Source: Pelobates cultripes (Eukaryota; Chordata; Amphibia; Anura; Pelobatidae). From it: DNA of 64,000 nt. Location of the stretch: contig OW240917.1 of NCBI GenBank assembly GCA_933207985.1, positions 96,644,385-96,708,384 on the forward strand. Reading direction: 5' to 3'. A program made the translations under genes and the position numbers. Within the stretch, counting starts at the first letter, position 1. Each line of letters opens with the position of its first letter. Shown one piece after another: positions 24,214-35,644 of this stretch. The notes below the pieces were generated by a model, which made no database searches, had not been told where the DNA came from, and saw nothing but the letters and a program-made list of their open reading frames with translations.

Positions 24214-25691
24214 CAGGTGATACTAAAAAAAATAGAATATCGCGCAAACGTTCATTTATTTCAGTAATGCAACGTAAAAGGGGAAACTAATATATGAGAT
24301 GGATGCATTACATACAGAGCAAGATAGTTCAAGCCGTGATTTGTCATAAGTGCGATGATTATGGCTTACAGCTCATGAAAACCCCAAATCCACAATCTCA
24401 GTAAATTAGAATATTGTAAAAAGGTGTATTATTCTAGGCTCAAAGTGTCACACTGTAATCAGCTAATAACACCATAACACCTGCAAAGGGTTTCTGAGCC
24501 TTTAAATGGTCTCTCAGTCTGGTTCAGTAGGAATCACAATCAAGGGGAAGACTGCTGACCTGAAAGTTGTGGAGAAAACCATCAACACCCTCCATAAGGA
24601 GGTAAAGCCTCAAAAGGTAATTGCGAAGGAAGTTGGATGTTCCCAAAGTGCTGTATCAAAGCACATTAATAAAAAGTATGTGGAAGGGAAAAGTGTGAAA
24701 GAAAAAGGGGCACAAGCAACAGGGATGACCGCAGCCTGGAGAGGATTGTCAGGAAAAGGCCATTCAAAAGTGTTGGGGACTTTCACAAGGAGTGGACTGA
24801 GGCTGGAGTCAGTGCATCAAGAGCCACCACACACAGACGGATCCTGGACATGGGCTTCAGACGTCGTATTCCTCTTGTCAAGTCGCTCCTGAACAACAAA
24901 CAATGTCAGAAGCGTCTTAACTGGGCTAAAGAAAAACAGACCTGGTCTGTTGCTCAGTGGTCCAAAGTCCTCTTTTCTGATGAGAGCAACTTTTGCATAT
25001 CATTTGGAAACCAAGGAACCAGAGTCTAGAGGTAGAATGGAGAGGCACACACTGCAAGATGCTTGAAGTCCAGTGTGAAGTTTCCACAGTCTGTGTAGAT
25101 TTGGGGAGCCATGTCATCTGCTGGTGTTGGTCCACTGTGCTTCATTAAGTCCAGGGTCAACGCAGCCGTCTACCAGGAGATTGTGGAGCACTTCATGCTT
25201 CCTTCCGCCGACAAGCTTTATGGGGATGCTGACTTCATTTTCCAGCAGGACTTGGCACCTGCCCACACTGCCAAAAGCACCAAAGCCTAGTTCAATGACC
25301 ATGGGATTACTGTGCTTGATTGGCCAGCAAACTCGCCTGACCTGAACCCCATAGAGAATCTATGGGACATTGCCAAGAGAAAGATGAGAGACATGAGACC
25401 GAACAATGCAGAAGAGCTGAAGGCCGCTATTGAAGCATCCTGGTCTTCCATAACACCTCAGCAGTGCCACAGGCTGATCGCTTCCATGCCACGCCGCATT
25501 GAGGCAGTAATTGCTGAAAAAGGGGATCAAAACAAGTACTGAGTCAGTATGCATGCTTATACTTTCCATGGCTTGAACTATCTTGCTTTGCATGTAATGC
25601 GTCTATCTCATATATTAGTTTCCCCTTTTACGTTGCATTACTGAAATAAATGAACTTTTGCATGATATTCAAATTTTTTGAGTATCACCTG
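24214..25691 (+). mobile_element. Tc1 DNA transposon, inactive
   Basis: The ends are inverted: CAGGTGATAC at 24214 and GTATCACCTG ending at 25691, flanked by the target TA on both sides. The terminal inverted repeats extend about 100 bp, with AATGCAACGTAAAAGGGGAA on the left facing TTCCCCTTTTACGTTGCATT on the right. A Tc1 transposase lies between, broken by a frameshift and several stops. Tc1 elements move by cut and paste using a DD34E transposase. Confidence 0.92.
24506..25541 (+). pseudogene. Tc1 transposase, broken
   Basis: The N-terminal paired-like HTH is readable (KVIAKEVGCSQSAVSKHI). A frameshift near 24715 moves the frame to NRDDRSLERIVRKRPF and on to FSDESNF, which holds the first catalytic Asp. 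In-frame TAG codons follow near 25027, 25097 and 25288. The second Asp is in FQQDLAPAH and the Glu in [12 protein letters not shown], 34 residues later (DD34E, if the stop near 25288 is counted as the usual Trp). The C-terminus ends at a TGA after GDQNKY. All three catalytic residues remain but the frame is dead. Confidence 0.88.
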
Positions 25692-25799
25692 TATGTGGGA
25701 TAATATCAACAAGTCAGTGTGCAGGAAAGCAATAGAGTTAGAAGGTGGAAGAGTGAACTTGACCATAAAAGCACTAATTAACTTAATAAATATATATAT

Positions 25800-26560
25800 A
25801 TTTTGAGATCTGTGTCCCCAGACTCCCCCTCTTAGTCTTCTACATCACCTTTAGGGCTGTCCTATTTCCATTGTTTAAATTTTTAGCACTTTACACTAAT
25901 TTTAAAGTATGTGCTATGTCTATATTTTATATTTTATATATATTCCATACATATATTTGGCCACTATGGATCCATATTTATATTTGTACATTGGTACAAT
26001 GGTACAATGAGTTTTTCATATGTGGTTATTAATACCTCTCAGTATGTTTTCTGTTTTTATGTTATTGTTTGAGATTCAATTATTGAATGAGGACTCTCTG
26101 CGATATCCTTGTGAAGAACTACATGGGGAAACCTAATGGACGATCTGAAATGCATAGCGTTCCAGTCACATATTATTCACGTCATCATTACCTGCGGACC
26201 AAGACGAATGACTTCCTGATCGGTGGAATGCATGTGCGTTCCAAAGACATCTACTGGAACTCCAAATATGGATGAAGCTGATAGACTGATCAGAAACAGA
26301 TGGGAAGAGAAGGGTGGATTGGCTGAGAGGAATCTGACACCTGGAAGAGGGACTTTTAAATGTGACTTCGGTCTGAACATAAACCACAGCATTTTATTTT
26401 GTGTACTACTCACCTTGTTACTCCTGATGAAGTCTAGAGTACTAAATGAAATGAGTTTTTCAATTATTATTGTTTTGTATATTTGCTGTTTTTTTGCCTA
26501 CAACACCTGTGAGGACCCCTATACTCCATACCATTGAGATCAGGGCCGGGGAATGCAGAG
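25800..26560 (+). mobile_element. Probable PLE 3' tail relic
   Basis: From about 26100 the sequence has tail features of the PLE at 1.4-4.0 kb: GCGTTCCA motifs with a nearby TGGAACTCC, and then a hammerhead-like core near 26424. No endonuclease was recognised upstream. Boundaries are approximate and the family link is inferred from these short motifs. Confidence 0.4.
26424..26452 (+). ncRNA. Degenerate hammerhead-like core
   Basis: CTGATGA (26424-26430) and GAAA (26448-26451) are both present. Stem II has only AGT/ACT, and four unpaired bases precede GAAA, so the fold is damaged. Confidence 0.35.
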
Positions 26561-26779
26561 TTGTATTGTATTGTATTACGACTAACGTTATTACCCTATG
26601 AGTTTTCCTTTCTCTATTTATGCGCTTAGGTATATCTTGTCACTATTGAAGACTATTGGATTTTTTTAGATAATTAATTTGGAACATTTTTCTAACACTA
26701 TTGAATCATTTTAAGAAGTAGGAATTACACATAGAGGCTACATGCTCGCTTTATAGGATGAACTTTACTTTAGATTGTT

Positions 26780-26838
26780 TTGAGTAAACAGTTTTACAGT
26801 GTGCAGTAGTGGTTATGGTGTTTAGAATATCTCTTTAA
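26780..26838 (-). mobile_element. TTAA-MITE end fragment
   Basis: GTGGTTATGGTGTTTAGAAT then CTCTTTAA is the mirror of the GCACCATAACCAC / TTAAAG end type seen at 23.69 kb. The opposite end was not identified. Confidence 0.45.
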
Positions 26839-26839
26839 T

Positions 26840-28630
26840 ATTGATACAACATGGTGTCTGCTTATATTTAGAATTGCTTTTGTTTAGGAATAGGAAATCA
26901 TTTGGGGGGAAGTTACTTATTTTTCTTATTAAAACTCAGAATAGCAAAGTTAGTCTAAAAGATTTGTATCTCTCTGATATTCCCATAACCATTGGTGATA
27001 AAGGCATACTTTGCATATGCAGATGTTTACGAACTGCATTTCCCATGATACTCAGCCAGTCTAAACATTCTAACTACGCTTAATTATTTGCCTACCGAAC
27101 TTTAGTCTAACAAATTTTCATTCAAATATCCCTTGTCCTGGCTTCCCAAGACTAAAAGCAAACACAAGTATTAAATTATAGTTTGGAGCTGAAAATACCG
27201 GTGCCAAAGGGAACTAGAGAAACAGGGGGGTGCCTCGTAAAGCGAAATGCAATATGACTGAGGACAGGTATCTTAGGGAGAGATATTACACAGTAAATGG
27301 CTGTCTTGGTGAAAGCAAAAATAAATAAAAGATTGGCAGTTACGTTTCTTTCTTTGATGAAATATAATTTTGAGATAGTCAACAACAGAAAAAATGCCCT
27401 AAATTATTTATCTTTGTATTTTCCTCACTTCACACTGAATGCTAAATAAAAAAATTTGATTGCATTATTATTACAATATTTTGTACAGCAGAACACTGAG
27501 TCTGTAACAAACAGAGTCTTGACACAAAATAAATCTACATTCTGGCAGTATAGAAATACAAACAAGCTAACTTCACAGTGCATAGTCCGCAGGAGTGAAA
27601 TGATCCTGCCATTTTCCCCACAGGATAGAAAATGAAACCTATTGCAAGCAATTCTTACATTTGCAATCATTTTCCGGTATGAGGTAGTGCCCCTGTAGTG
27701 CAATTCATCTACATTTAGCATATTGTATATATATCACCTAAACCCTGCTTCGCGGGGCACTGGAAGTTGTATTTGAGTGTGAATGAAATATGAATAATAT
27801 AACCGTGACATCAGGAATGTGATTAGGTCTGTCTACTTCTCTCCAAAAATGAATTCTGTCTCGGGAGGACAGGTAGCTGAAATAATACTATAATTCGTAA
27901 CAAGTAGAAGTCATTGGTGATATTGCCCTACAGCCATCTGCATATACACCTTTATATACCTTCAAATAAAGAGTGCATACATATTAATAAATAAAATGTA
28001 ATTGTAAAATGAAAGGAATGAATCATATTTTGGTAAGAAGCAACAAAGAGGTATAGAACAATATCTGTGATTGAAAGAAATAATAAATCACAAGCATATT
28101 TAATACAATGATAATGGAGTAATGGGGTGGCAAGATATAATATTTGGTAGAATTGGAGATTCTTTTAGGTATGAACTGCAATTCATCTGAATTTGGCCTA
28201 ATTGGTTAATCGGACGAATTTCCAAACTCTGTGTTGATATATAGGCAATCACAAAGCAAATGAAATGTGTTATCGACGAGCATGTTCATTTTGATTTGTG
28301 ATTTAGAATTCCACTTGTGGCTAAAAAATAAAAAGAGAGATGATTGATGGGTGAAAACATACATGATGGCTAGGGGACAGCCACTAAATGTTGATTTAAT
28401 TCACAAAGCAAGTGAGAAGTGACAGATAAATGGGAAAAAAAAGGAGAAGCAATAAAAAAAAAATTATATTTATGTATTGATATATAATATATTTGATAAA
28501 TATATTGTATCTAAATATATAAATAACTTACTTTTTTTTTACTGCTTCTGCAAATTTTTACCTCTATTGGTTACTTTTGTTTTTTTACTTGTTCTGCTAC
28601 CAAATGGTAGGAAAATGTGCCTATCACTGT
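26840..28630. other. No gene seen
   Basis: No gene is supported. GAACTGCATTTCCCATGATA near 27031 resembles a hAT-MITE end; the rest is AT-rich DNA. Confidence 0.4.
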
Positions 28631-28635
28631 ACTGC

Positions 28636-28665
28636 AAAAAAAAAAAAATAATAATAATAATAAAA

Positions 28666-28717
<52 letters not shown>
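28636..28717. repeat. Poly-A/(AAT)n/(AT)n tract
   Basis: A-run, then AAT units, then a long A-run and about 17 AT dinucleotides. It borders the ribozyme palindrome to its right. Confidence 0.9.
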
Positions 28718-28720
<3 letters not shown>

Positions 28721-28861
28721 AAAATTGCTCTTGCACTCACGTTTTAAAGTCCCTTAATGACTGGGTGCTAGCATACCATGGCTAGTAGTATCCATCAAGG
28801 CAAACAGGTATCAGCCCTCTCGGGTTTAAAAGTCCAAAATGTATTAGTTCAAAGTTACAAA

Positions 28862-28902
28862 ATGATCAACATTTCAGTCCTGCGCAGAGGACTTTCATCA
28901 GG
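28862..28902 (-). ncRNA. Hammerhead ribozyme core, left arm
   Basis: Minus strand: CTGATGA (28895-28901), stem II AGTCCT/AGGACT fully paired, GAAA (28872-28875), then TGTTGATCA. The core is intact by consensus. Confidence 0.65.
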
Positions 28903-28911
28903 ATTAAAATA

Positions 28912-28951
28912 CCTGATGAAAGTCCTCTGTGCAGAACTGAAACGTTGATCA
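28912..28951 (+). ncRNA. Hammerhead ribozyme core, right arm
   Basis: CTGATGA (28913-28919), then stem II with AGT/ACT and TCTG/CAGA pairs, GAAA (28939-28942), then CGTTGATC. Stem II has a small bulge that the left-arm copy lacks. Confidence 0.65.
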
Positions 28952-29042
28952 TGTTTTAACTTTGAACTAATAAATGTTGGACTTTTAAATCCAAGAGTGC
29001 TGATACCTGTTTGCATCTATCTATCTATATATATATAGATAT

Positions 29043-29260
29043 AAAAAACAGATAAAATTCTTATCTTGTAATAACTTTTTTATTGGACTAACAGAATTTT
29101 TTAATGACAAGCTTTCGGGAGAACCTCCCTTTCTCAAGTCTGAAGCATTTTGAAATGCTTCAGACTTGAGAAAGGGAGGTTCTCCCGAAAGCTTGTCATT
29201 AAAAAATTCTGTTAGTCCAATAAAAAAGGTATTACAAGATAAGAATTTTATCTGTTTTTT
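29043..29260. mobile_element. Head-to-head palindrome 2, hammerhead-like
   Basis: Nearly perfect 108-bp arms (29043-29150 and 29153-29260) separated by TG; only one mismatch was noted (AAC versus ACC near the TTTTTT run). Each arm reads TTGAGAA, GGGAG/CTCCC stem, GAAAGCTTGTC outward, which is a hammerhead-like order with the CTGANGA box changed. The end sequence CACTGGACTAATAAGGCTAC follows, then (TA)n. The high arm identity suggests a younger event than palindrome 1. Confidence 0.75.
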
Positions 29261-29296
29261 ACATCTACATCACTGGACTAATAAGGCTACAATCTC

Positions 29297-29307
29297 TACT
29301 TATATAT

Positions 29308-29357
<50 letters not shown>
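29297..29357. repeat. (TA)n microsatellite
   Basis: Long TA run directly after the end sequence of palindrome 2. Confidence 0.9.
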
Positions 29358-29361
<4 letters not shown>

Positions 29362-29478
29362 TATATTATATATTTATTTTGCAGTACATGTTTGCAGAAT
29401 TCATTTTAATGGATATACATTATTTAGAAAGGATAGAAACAATAGAAAAGGGTGGTATTTCTTTAAATTAAACCTGAT

Positions 29479-29700
29479 TTGAAGCCAAATGTTATAGAAA
29501 TTGTATGTGATGATACAGGTAAGGATGTGGAAGCCTTGCAGGTAGAAATATACAAAGGAGGAATATGTTACAAGCCCCCAAACAATAATACAGATACGAG
29601 CAACTGCTATCTCAAATTAATAAGGCTACAAAACTGTTGCTCCACCTTTTTAGAGGATAAAGTACTTAGCACCCAAATAAATTGCTCAAATCCTTTGTTT
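29479..29700 (+). pseudogene. CR1-like LINE endonuclease fragment
   Basis: Translation gives VEALQVEIYKG...GICYKPPN; after a frameshift a second frame gives LLSQINKATKLLLH. This order matches the apurinic endonuclease domain of CR1/L2-type LINEs (L-V-E-I ... GVCYRPPN ... QINKATK). No catalytic RT follows, because the PLE fragment begins a little downstream. Confidence 0.5.
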
Positions 29701-29819
29701 AATACGAATTATGGCTTACAATACAGAGAGATATGCAAAATTGTTTGAAAATATCTACCAGTCTTGTTTGGTGACAGCAGAATTGAACATATTACTCATT
29801 CTGGGATACGTACAGTGGT

Positions 29820-30351
29820 CAGATGAGTTCCTAATCTTTCCCAACAATTGGCTCCCAGTATGGTTACTTCTTCTACCAAGAAACTCACCTGGCTACATTG
29901 GCGTGTACAAATACAGGGCTATGAGATGTGATTTTATTGGGTAATGAATTTACTAGTTCTGTAAGAAAAGTTCAAAATTTGACAATATATCAATTGTAAT
30001 ACATCCTATGTAGGGTATTTGTTAACCTACCAATCTTGTTCAAACCAAATATGTTGGTCAGACTGCTATACTAGCCCATTGAAAAATAGAAAACCGGAGC
30101 ATATTTATGCCATTAAACAAAATTATGCTAACTCTCCAATAGCACATCTCTTCTATACATGCACTAATTTGTATGTTTCCAAATTGCATCTACAAGGTAT
30201 TGATAGAATTATGAAACAATATAGAGGAGGCGACTGCAGCTCTAAATTGGACTACTGCAATGTGAAATGGATTTTCAAATTGCATACTCGTAGATCTTGT
30301 GGTGTCAATGGTGAAGTTGATGTACCTAATTATTTTTTTAATTCTAATTAA
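29820..30351 (+). pseudogene. Degraded PLE endonuclease (second PLE family)
   Basis: The 3' part is open and reads PLKNRKPEHIYAIKQN, then GIDRIMKQYRGGD, SSKLDYCNVKWIFKLHTR and GVNGEVDVPNYF. This is the order of a GIY-YIG PLE nuclease: arginine-bearing helix, RGGD, the E-x-x-W-I-F box, and the G-x-N-x-E-x-D tail. Here the glutamate of that box reads as CNVKW, so it is probably lost. Just upstream, another frame gives TKYVGQT, the YVG part of the nuclease, so at least one frameshift is present. The tail (VDVPNYF) differs from the elements at 2.7 and 21.0 kb and indicates another family. Confidence 0.65.
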
Positions 30352-30359
30352 ACATTTTT

Positions 30360-31735
30360 TTGCCTTTCCACAACATTATGTTTGTTAAATTTGCTTGTAG
30401 TGCAAATCCAAGGATTATGCTTTAAACACTGCATAGATAATTAATAAGTATATTTTGGGACATTAGTTTGAATATTTTTTAACTTTTTGTTATTTTTTCC
30501 TCATCAAATTCCATTGAGAATGATACAAGTTACTATATTGTGCTATGAAGTGAATCTTACATTCAAACCATACATTGTGTGTCTCATGACTTTTCATTTA
30601 CTCAGAGATTCTGTTCTAAATGTGTGTATTGAACTACAATTGAATGATATACCTATATTTACAGTTTGTTTATATCCACAGCTGTTCTAACTTTGTGGAG
30701 CATACTCTCAAAACTTGAAGACTTCACCATTGTGTTTTTTTAAATATTTATTTGCTTATTTATACATTAAATTATTTTTCTTTTAAGCAACTTTCTAATT
30801 GTAATGAATTTGCTTCTTGTGTCACCAAATTGACATGTCTTTTTGTAACAATGTATATTATTTCAGTGCAGTGTGTATTTCACTGTTTAGTTATCTTGGT
30901 TTTCTGTTTATCTACTAAGTATGCACATTTGCTGCTGTGTTCTTGAATTTGTTCATTTTTTAGACTGTTTCAATAAATGTTATGTACTGTTTTTATCATG
31001 GACTGCATCTGCTTTCTACATGATTTTGGGTGTTAGTTGGCATCTCCGTTGCAATTCTTATGAATGTTTTACACTGAAATAATAAAAGCAAGTATTTCAC
31101 TCACAAAGTCTTATACTAATGTGCATGTTAAAGTGCACGTGAAAATAACATAAGGCCATCAATCTAACTATAGCTTACATTAGGAAATACATTAGTTTTA
31201 TACAGTATTTGCACTTTAACACTTTATTATCACTTTTCACAATAGACTATGGGCCATAGCACATTATAGGTTTTCGATATCATGAGCACTTTAAATATCC
31301 TCACAATCTATAATATTTATTAAGTGTGAACTGCCATACAAAGCATCTTTAATCTTTATAGGCACTTTAAGTGTAATAGGCCCACTTTAAATCTATTTAT
31401 AAATAATCAATTAATGTCACTATTGTCACTTTAAATTACATTCCTAACGTGGTATTTCCAGCTGGGATCATAATGCAGTAATTTCTAACCCACCTCCTTT
31501 CATTACCATAGTTATATCAAAGAGAAATTTAGTGAATTATCCACTTATTTAAAGGCATTATAGATGCCATCAGAAATAGCACTTCATACAAAGAGGTTTA
31601 TATAGACACCCCACTTTTGCTCTCGATGGATTGCCAACACAGGGATTTATTTTGTACTTATTGGGAATATTGATTTACAGCACAGCATATTTCAATATGC
31701 CACATTCTTATATCACGGCAGTCTTCGTATTGTCA
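30360..31735. other. No gene seen
   Basis: AT-rich DNA. No coding or RNA gene could be supported. Confidence 0.4.
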
Positions 31736-31739
31736 TAGC

Positions 31740-32005
31740 AATGTAGTACTATGAGGTCAGCGCGGTGGAGGCGGGACTTAGGTGCTCAATCTCAAGGTTT
31801 ATTCAAACCACATCGAGCACACCTGCATTCGTTCTCGGATAAGTGGATTCTTCTTACTTCTTTTCTACTTAAGATTGGCACATCTTTGTAATGATTTTAG
31901 GATCCTGAGAAAGTCCCAGCAGGGACTGAAATGTCGACCAAAGGAAGTTATTTTTATCTTTGGAAGACCGTGAGTGCTTCCCATCTTTATTTATCCTGTA
32001 TATCA
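31740..32005 (+). mobile_element. Probable PLE 3' tail relic with hammerhead-like core
   Basis: A GC-richer block (GTCAGCGCGGTGGAGGCGGG) leads into a hammerhead-like motif at 31905-31940 and then ATTTTTATC and GTGAGTGCTTCCC, the usual arrangement of PLE tails. No endonuclease is attached. Confidence 0.45.
31902..31940 (+). ncRNA. Hammerhead-like motif
   Basis: CTGAGAA (31905-31911; consensus CTGANGA, one change), stem II AGTCCC/GGGACT perfectly paired with loop AGCA, GAAA (31928-31931), then TGTCGACC. The single core change should reduce activity. Confidence 0.45.
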
Positions 32006-32009
32006 TGTT

Positions 32010-33005
32010 TAAGCAGCTGGCAAATTAAGCTATTTATATAGCAAGAGTGCAAGGGCATTTACCAATATTGTATACCATGAGTACATAGTTGAGTATTCTA
32101 TGCATTGGCATTTTGTTAATTTGTAGTACACTAAGAATTTTTACTTCCGGATTTGAATATGGACAACATTTGAATGTAAGCAGGAGAATTTGCAGAGCGA
32201 GCAGAGATTTTAAAGTGTACACCAGAAGACGCAAATGAGGTTTTATGGAACCAGTTTAGTCTTGAATTGCCCAGTAATTTTACAACACAGGATATTTATT
32301 TTCAACTACTACGGCTTTAGAAAAAGGAAATTAATCTGGTCCTGCATGGCCTCTTTTTATTCATCTACTATAAAGCCAGACAAATCCCAAGAGCTTCAGG
32401 ATCTACTTTATACCCAATATAGGTAGGATCAAACCTATGGTATGTAGAAACTGGACACCAGTCCTTAGTAAAGCCTCACTGAACTTAATTTGATAATCAT
32501 AAAGGATGTTAAGACAGATTTCATTTAACTCAGACAGAAAATATTTAATAGACTTGGAAACTCAACATGCATTACTTCTATCCTCCTAGTAGGGGGTAAG
32601 GTTACAACAGAAACAAAAAGGAATTTATCAAGTTTAAAAAACATAAGATGATGGTACGTGGCCAAGACCTGAATGAAGAAATATGCAGAGGGTGAGAGCT
32701 CCGTTGGTGGCTGCTGCAAATAGCATATATCCAATCTATGCATCAAATTTGCATCCAACTGCAGTACACAGCTCAGTCGACGTGATGGCAAGTAACTGAC
32801 AAACAAAACCCCGACTCTCCAGATATCGGCCTTATCGCTTCCAAGCAAGTGCTCCCAAAATGGTGCCGGAGAAGCACATTCTGCCACTTCCAAATCAATC
32901 TCTCAAAAAACGGCAATTGCAGTTGCTGACAGCAATCTTCATAAACTACTTGAAGACCTGAAAACTAACGGTCAGATTTTTTCAGAACTAGCTTCTAACC
33001 GCCCC
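32010..33005. other. No intact gene; possible Tx1/L1 ORF1 trace near its end
   Basis: On the + strand about 32840-33000 can be read as AIAVADSNLHKLLEDLKTN, a helical segment reminiscent of the Tx1/L1 ORF1 protein, with a more convincing ORF1 fragment at 34.12 kb. The open minus-strand frame at 32525-32893 has no domain. Confidence 0.25.
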
Positions 33006-33009
33006 AGCT

Positions 33010-33290
33010 CCTCCATGTGTCTCATACCCCCTTCTTTGCCCCACATGCATCTCATCCCCCCCGCAAATCATGCGTCTCATTCCCTCAGTCCCTCAGTTTG
33101 GGTCACTGACTCCATCCCAGTTCCCCCATGTATGCTATTCCTTCCATGCCAGCCCCCCATGTGTGTCATATCCTCCATCCAAGCCCCTCCATTTGTTCCA
33201 TTCCGTCAATCCCAGCCCCCCATGTGTGTCATTCCCTCTGTCCCAGCCCCTCGTTGTGTGTCATTCTCTCCCCACTACTGTAAAGTAAGT
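33010..33290. repeat. Minisatellite, AGCCCCCCATGTGTGTCAT type
   Basis: About eight imperfect ~36-bp units with the core CCCATGTGTGTCATTCCCTC. The same unit occurs inverted at 57630-57930, so both belong to one repeat family. Confidence 0.8.
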
Positions 33291-33294
33291 AGTG

Positions 33295-33575
33295 TCTGTT
33301 TCTGTGTGTGCACAGGATGCATTGTGTGTTTCTGTATTTGTGTAAAGGATGTGTTGTTCGTTTCTGTGTGTGTGAGGGATGCATAGTGTGTGTGTGTGTC
33401 TGTGTATGTAAGGGATGCATATTGTGTGTGTGTGTGTGTGTGTGTGCATGTGTAGGAATGCATTGTGTGTTTCTGTGTGTGTATGCAGGGATGCATTGTG
33501 TGTGTGTGTAGGGATTCGGTATGTGTGTGTGTGTGTGTGTGTGTGTAGGGATGCAGTGTGTGTGAGAGAGTGTTA
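33295..33575. repeat. (TG)n-rich tract with GGATGCA units
   Basis: Alternating TGTGTG runs and AGGGATGCATTGTGTG units. Cysteine/valine-rich open frames across it are products of the repeat. Confidence 0.9.
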
Positions 33576-33689
33576 GCTGAGTAGGATAAGGGCTGTGGGG
33601 GCTAAAAAGTGAGTTAATATTTATTTTGTAAAGTAAATGAAAAAATAATTATTTTGTAAATCTCCCCCTCCATGTGTCCTACCAGCATC

Positions 33690-34045
33690 CAGGGAGGGGG
33701 CAGCATATTGCCTGGTGATCCGGTGGTGCTGCAGAGGCTCTTTGCCATCATATCTGCTGGGTGAAGGCTGTTCCTGTGAGTCCCAGCACCACGTGGAATC
33801 GAGCTTTGCTGTGGTTACCGCGACAATGCTCGGAAAGCCGGGACTCAATGCGGAGGTGAAGGCAGACAGCCTCATCCCCTTCCTGCTGCGCAAACTCTGC
33901 AAAGACTCAGAAAGAAGATCAAAAGATCTCTCTGACTGGCCAAATCGCAGTGACAGGCCAAATCGCAGCTGCGACTGCTGCGACCGCTGCGACCATGGTA
34001 GGTACGCCACTGATTCCCATGTGATGCTATAGTACGGATCCATTT
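33690..34045. repeat. GC-rich dispersed repeat, unclassified
   Basis: GC-rich block including GACTGCTGCGACCGCTGCG and GGTACGCCACTGATTCCC. It looks like the end of the composite element whose other parts are the minisatellite and (TG)n tract. No protein was recognised. Confidence 0.4.
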
Positions 34046-34119
34046 ATTTAGCATCAAAGAGAGGCTGATGTAGGCAGCCCATGACCCAACTTGGCTGATG
34101 GCCAGATTTGCTGGGATAC

Positions 34120-34325
34120 AGCTTTTTGCAGATCTGTCCCTTGTCACTTTAACCTAGAGAAGGTCTTTATCACACAGGAACTGAGAGAGATGCAAATCCC
34201 TTACAAGAGGGGATGTCCTATTCACCTTATCATTCATAAAAATTGTGCAAATAGAGTTATCTCCACTCCTGAGGAAGGTTACAAATTGTTGCCATCTAAC
34301 ATCAGAGGAGTCGACATACAAGGGA
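34120..34325 (+). pseudogene. Tx1/L1-like ORF1 C-terminal fragment
   Basis: The frame reads VFITQELREMQIPYKRGCPI, then HLIIHKN, ISTPEEGYKLL. That is the order of the C-terminal domain of the L1/Tx1 ORF1 RNA-binding protein (helix, I-x-Y-x-W-G-x-P-F-x-L, then S-P-E-E). The usual Trp/Gly of that loop is changed (KRGCP), and no other ORF1 domain is attached. ORF1 proteins coat LINE RNA; this fragment is non-functional. Confidence 0.5.
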
Positions 34326-35094
34326 CCAGCAACACCTCCAACTTGAGTAACAGGGGACTGGCAGAGAGCTGCAGGAGCAAAGTGGATCATCAGACTGAAG
34401 ATCTTTGTGACCATCTATCTGTTCCTTATGTCTTAAGGTATGAAAGTAAATATGTTCTTTCTGTGGGATATTACCCCTTGAAGTCTTTTCTTTTTTATCT
34501 TGTCTATATTTACATTATTTTAAAAATACAAGACCCTTGGCATTTATGTTGTGTGCCCACTTTAAGTTAACATAGAAACTAATACCAGGGACTAGTGGAG
34601 AAGTAGATAAAGGAGGAAAAAGAAAAAGGAAAAAAGGGAAAACTAATTGTACACAAAGGAAAGAAAAAGTAAATACTTGATTGAGTTTTTTTTTTTTTTT
34701 TTTACAATCATCCAGTTTAAACCTACAGGCACTCTCGGAGGCCATATGTCTACATACTTAGTGCACTTTGCACATTTAATATGGATTCTTCCTCCATCCA
34801 ACATTGCCACTGTCACTGACATTTTGACCTTGTGCTATGCACTCTTAATTTTCTTTTCAATCTAACATTCACACCCCCACCTTTACCAGGCTCATTATGG
34901 AGCTGATATGGTGTGCTGAATTCACACTGTTTCCATTTCCCTTACCCAGACACTTTGTGGAAAGACTTGCAGGCGACTGGATATAGTTATAATTTGGTTG
35001 TTTTACTGTATTTTATTTTGGTTTCAATGCTGGTGTACTTTTGTAAATAATGCTTGCAGAGATACATGGACAGTGGAACTAGTAGCGGTGTCTG

Positions 35095-35135
35095 TGTGTG
35101 TGTATATATATATATATATATACACACACACTCCT
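35095..35135. repeat. (TG)n(TA)n microsatellite
   Basis: TGTGTGTG followed by TATATATA and ACACACAC; a short mixed dinucleotide run. Confidence 0.85.
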
Positions 35136-35219
35136 CTATATATATGCAAAATGGAGGCAAGATTTATGTTAGGTTTAGGGAAACACAACAATAAGAAATG
35201 ACTGTTCCGCAAAGAGTGG

Positions 35220-35640
35220 AAACGGGGATATCAGTGATTGCCTTGGAGCTGGGAGGGGACCAAGCCTATGGAATTAATTCTGTGTACTTAAGCTGGAGGG
35301 AACCAAGATCAGAGCTTCGAAATACAATTCTTATGCTTCCTTGACATTAATTTACAATGGTGCTTAATGGTTTTTCCTTAAATACCAAGGTCTTGAACTC
35401 CCCTCATAAAAGAGGTCTGGCGCTATAAGAGGCCAAAAACTCTGATGCAAAACAAAACTAGATATGATAGTACTATACAAATATATACAGTCAGTACAAA
35501 CCGCTATGAGCAAACCTGTTTACTAGCAGGAATATATAACAGACAAGAGGTCACTCATTGAGACTGGAAGAAAGGTGTTTTCACAGTTGAACTTGATGGA
35601 CGTCAGTCTTTTTTCAATCTAGACAACTATGTAACAATAT
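35220..35640. repeat. Dispersed repeat tail, unclassified
   Basis: The 3' part, GAACTTGATGGACGTCAGTC then TTTTTTCAATCTAG, ACTATGTAAC, is a very widespread motif at the tail of amphibian and fish interspersed repeats. The class is not clear from this copy. Confidence 0.45.
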
Positions 35641-35644
35641 GTAA

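Larger units (their letters stand above)
28799..29014. mobile_element. Head-to-head hammerhead palindrome 1
   Basis: Two ~103-bp arms in inverted orientation (28799-28902 and 28912-29014) around an ~10-bp centre. Each arm carries a hammerhead core reading outward, then TGATCA, AACTTTGAACTAATA, TTGGACTTTTAAA and CTGATACCTGTTTGC. The arms are diverged at several positions, so this is an old structure and not an assembly fold. The right arm runs straight into (CTAT)n/(TA)n. The arms match the kind of sequence found downstream of PLE hammerheads, so this is probably an inverted dimer of a PLE tail or of a non-autonomous ribozyme-bearing retroelement. Confidence 0.75.

Noticed and set aside
33229..33511. 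His/Thr- and Cys/Val-rich open frames on both strands
   Set aside because: Products of the (TG)n tract.
34257..34300. CTGAGGA motif resembling a hammerhead first box
   Set aside because: No paired stem II and no GAAA follow; the segment is better explained as Tx1-like ORF1 coding sequence.
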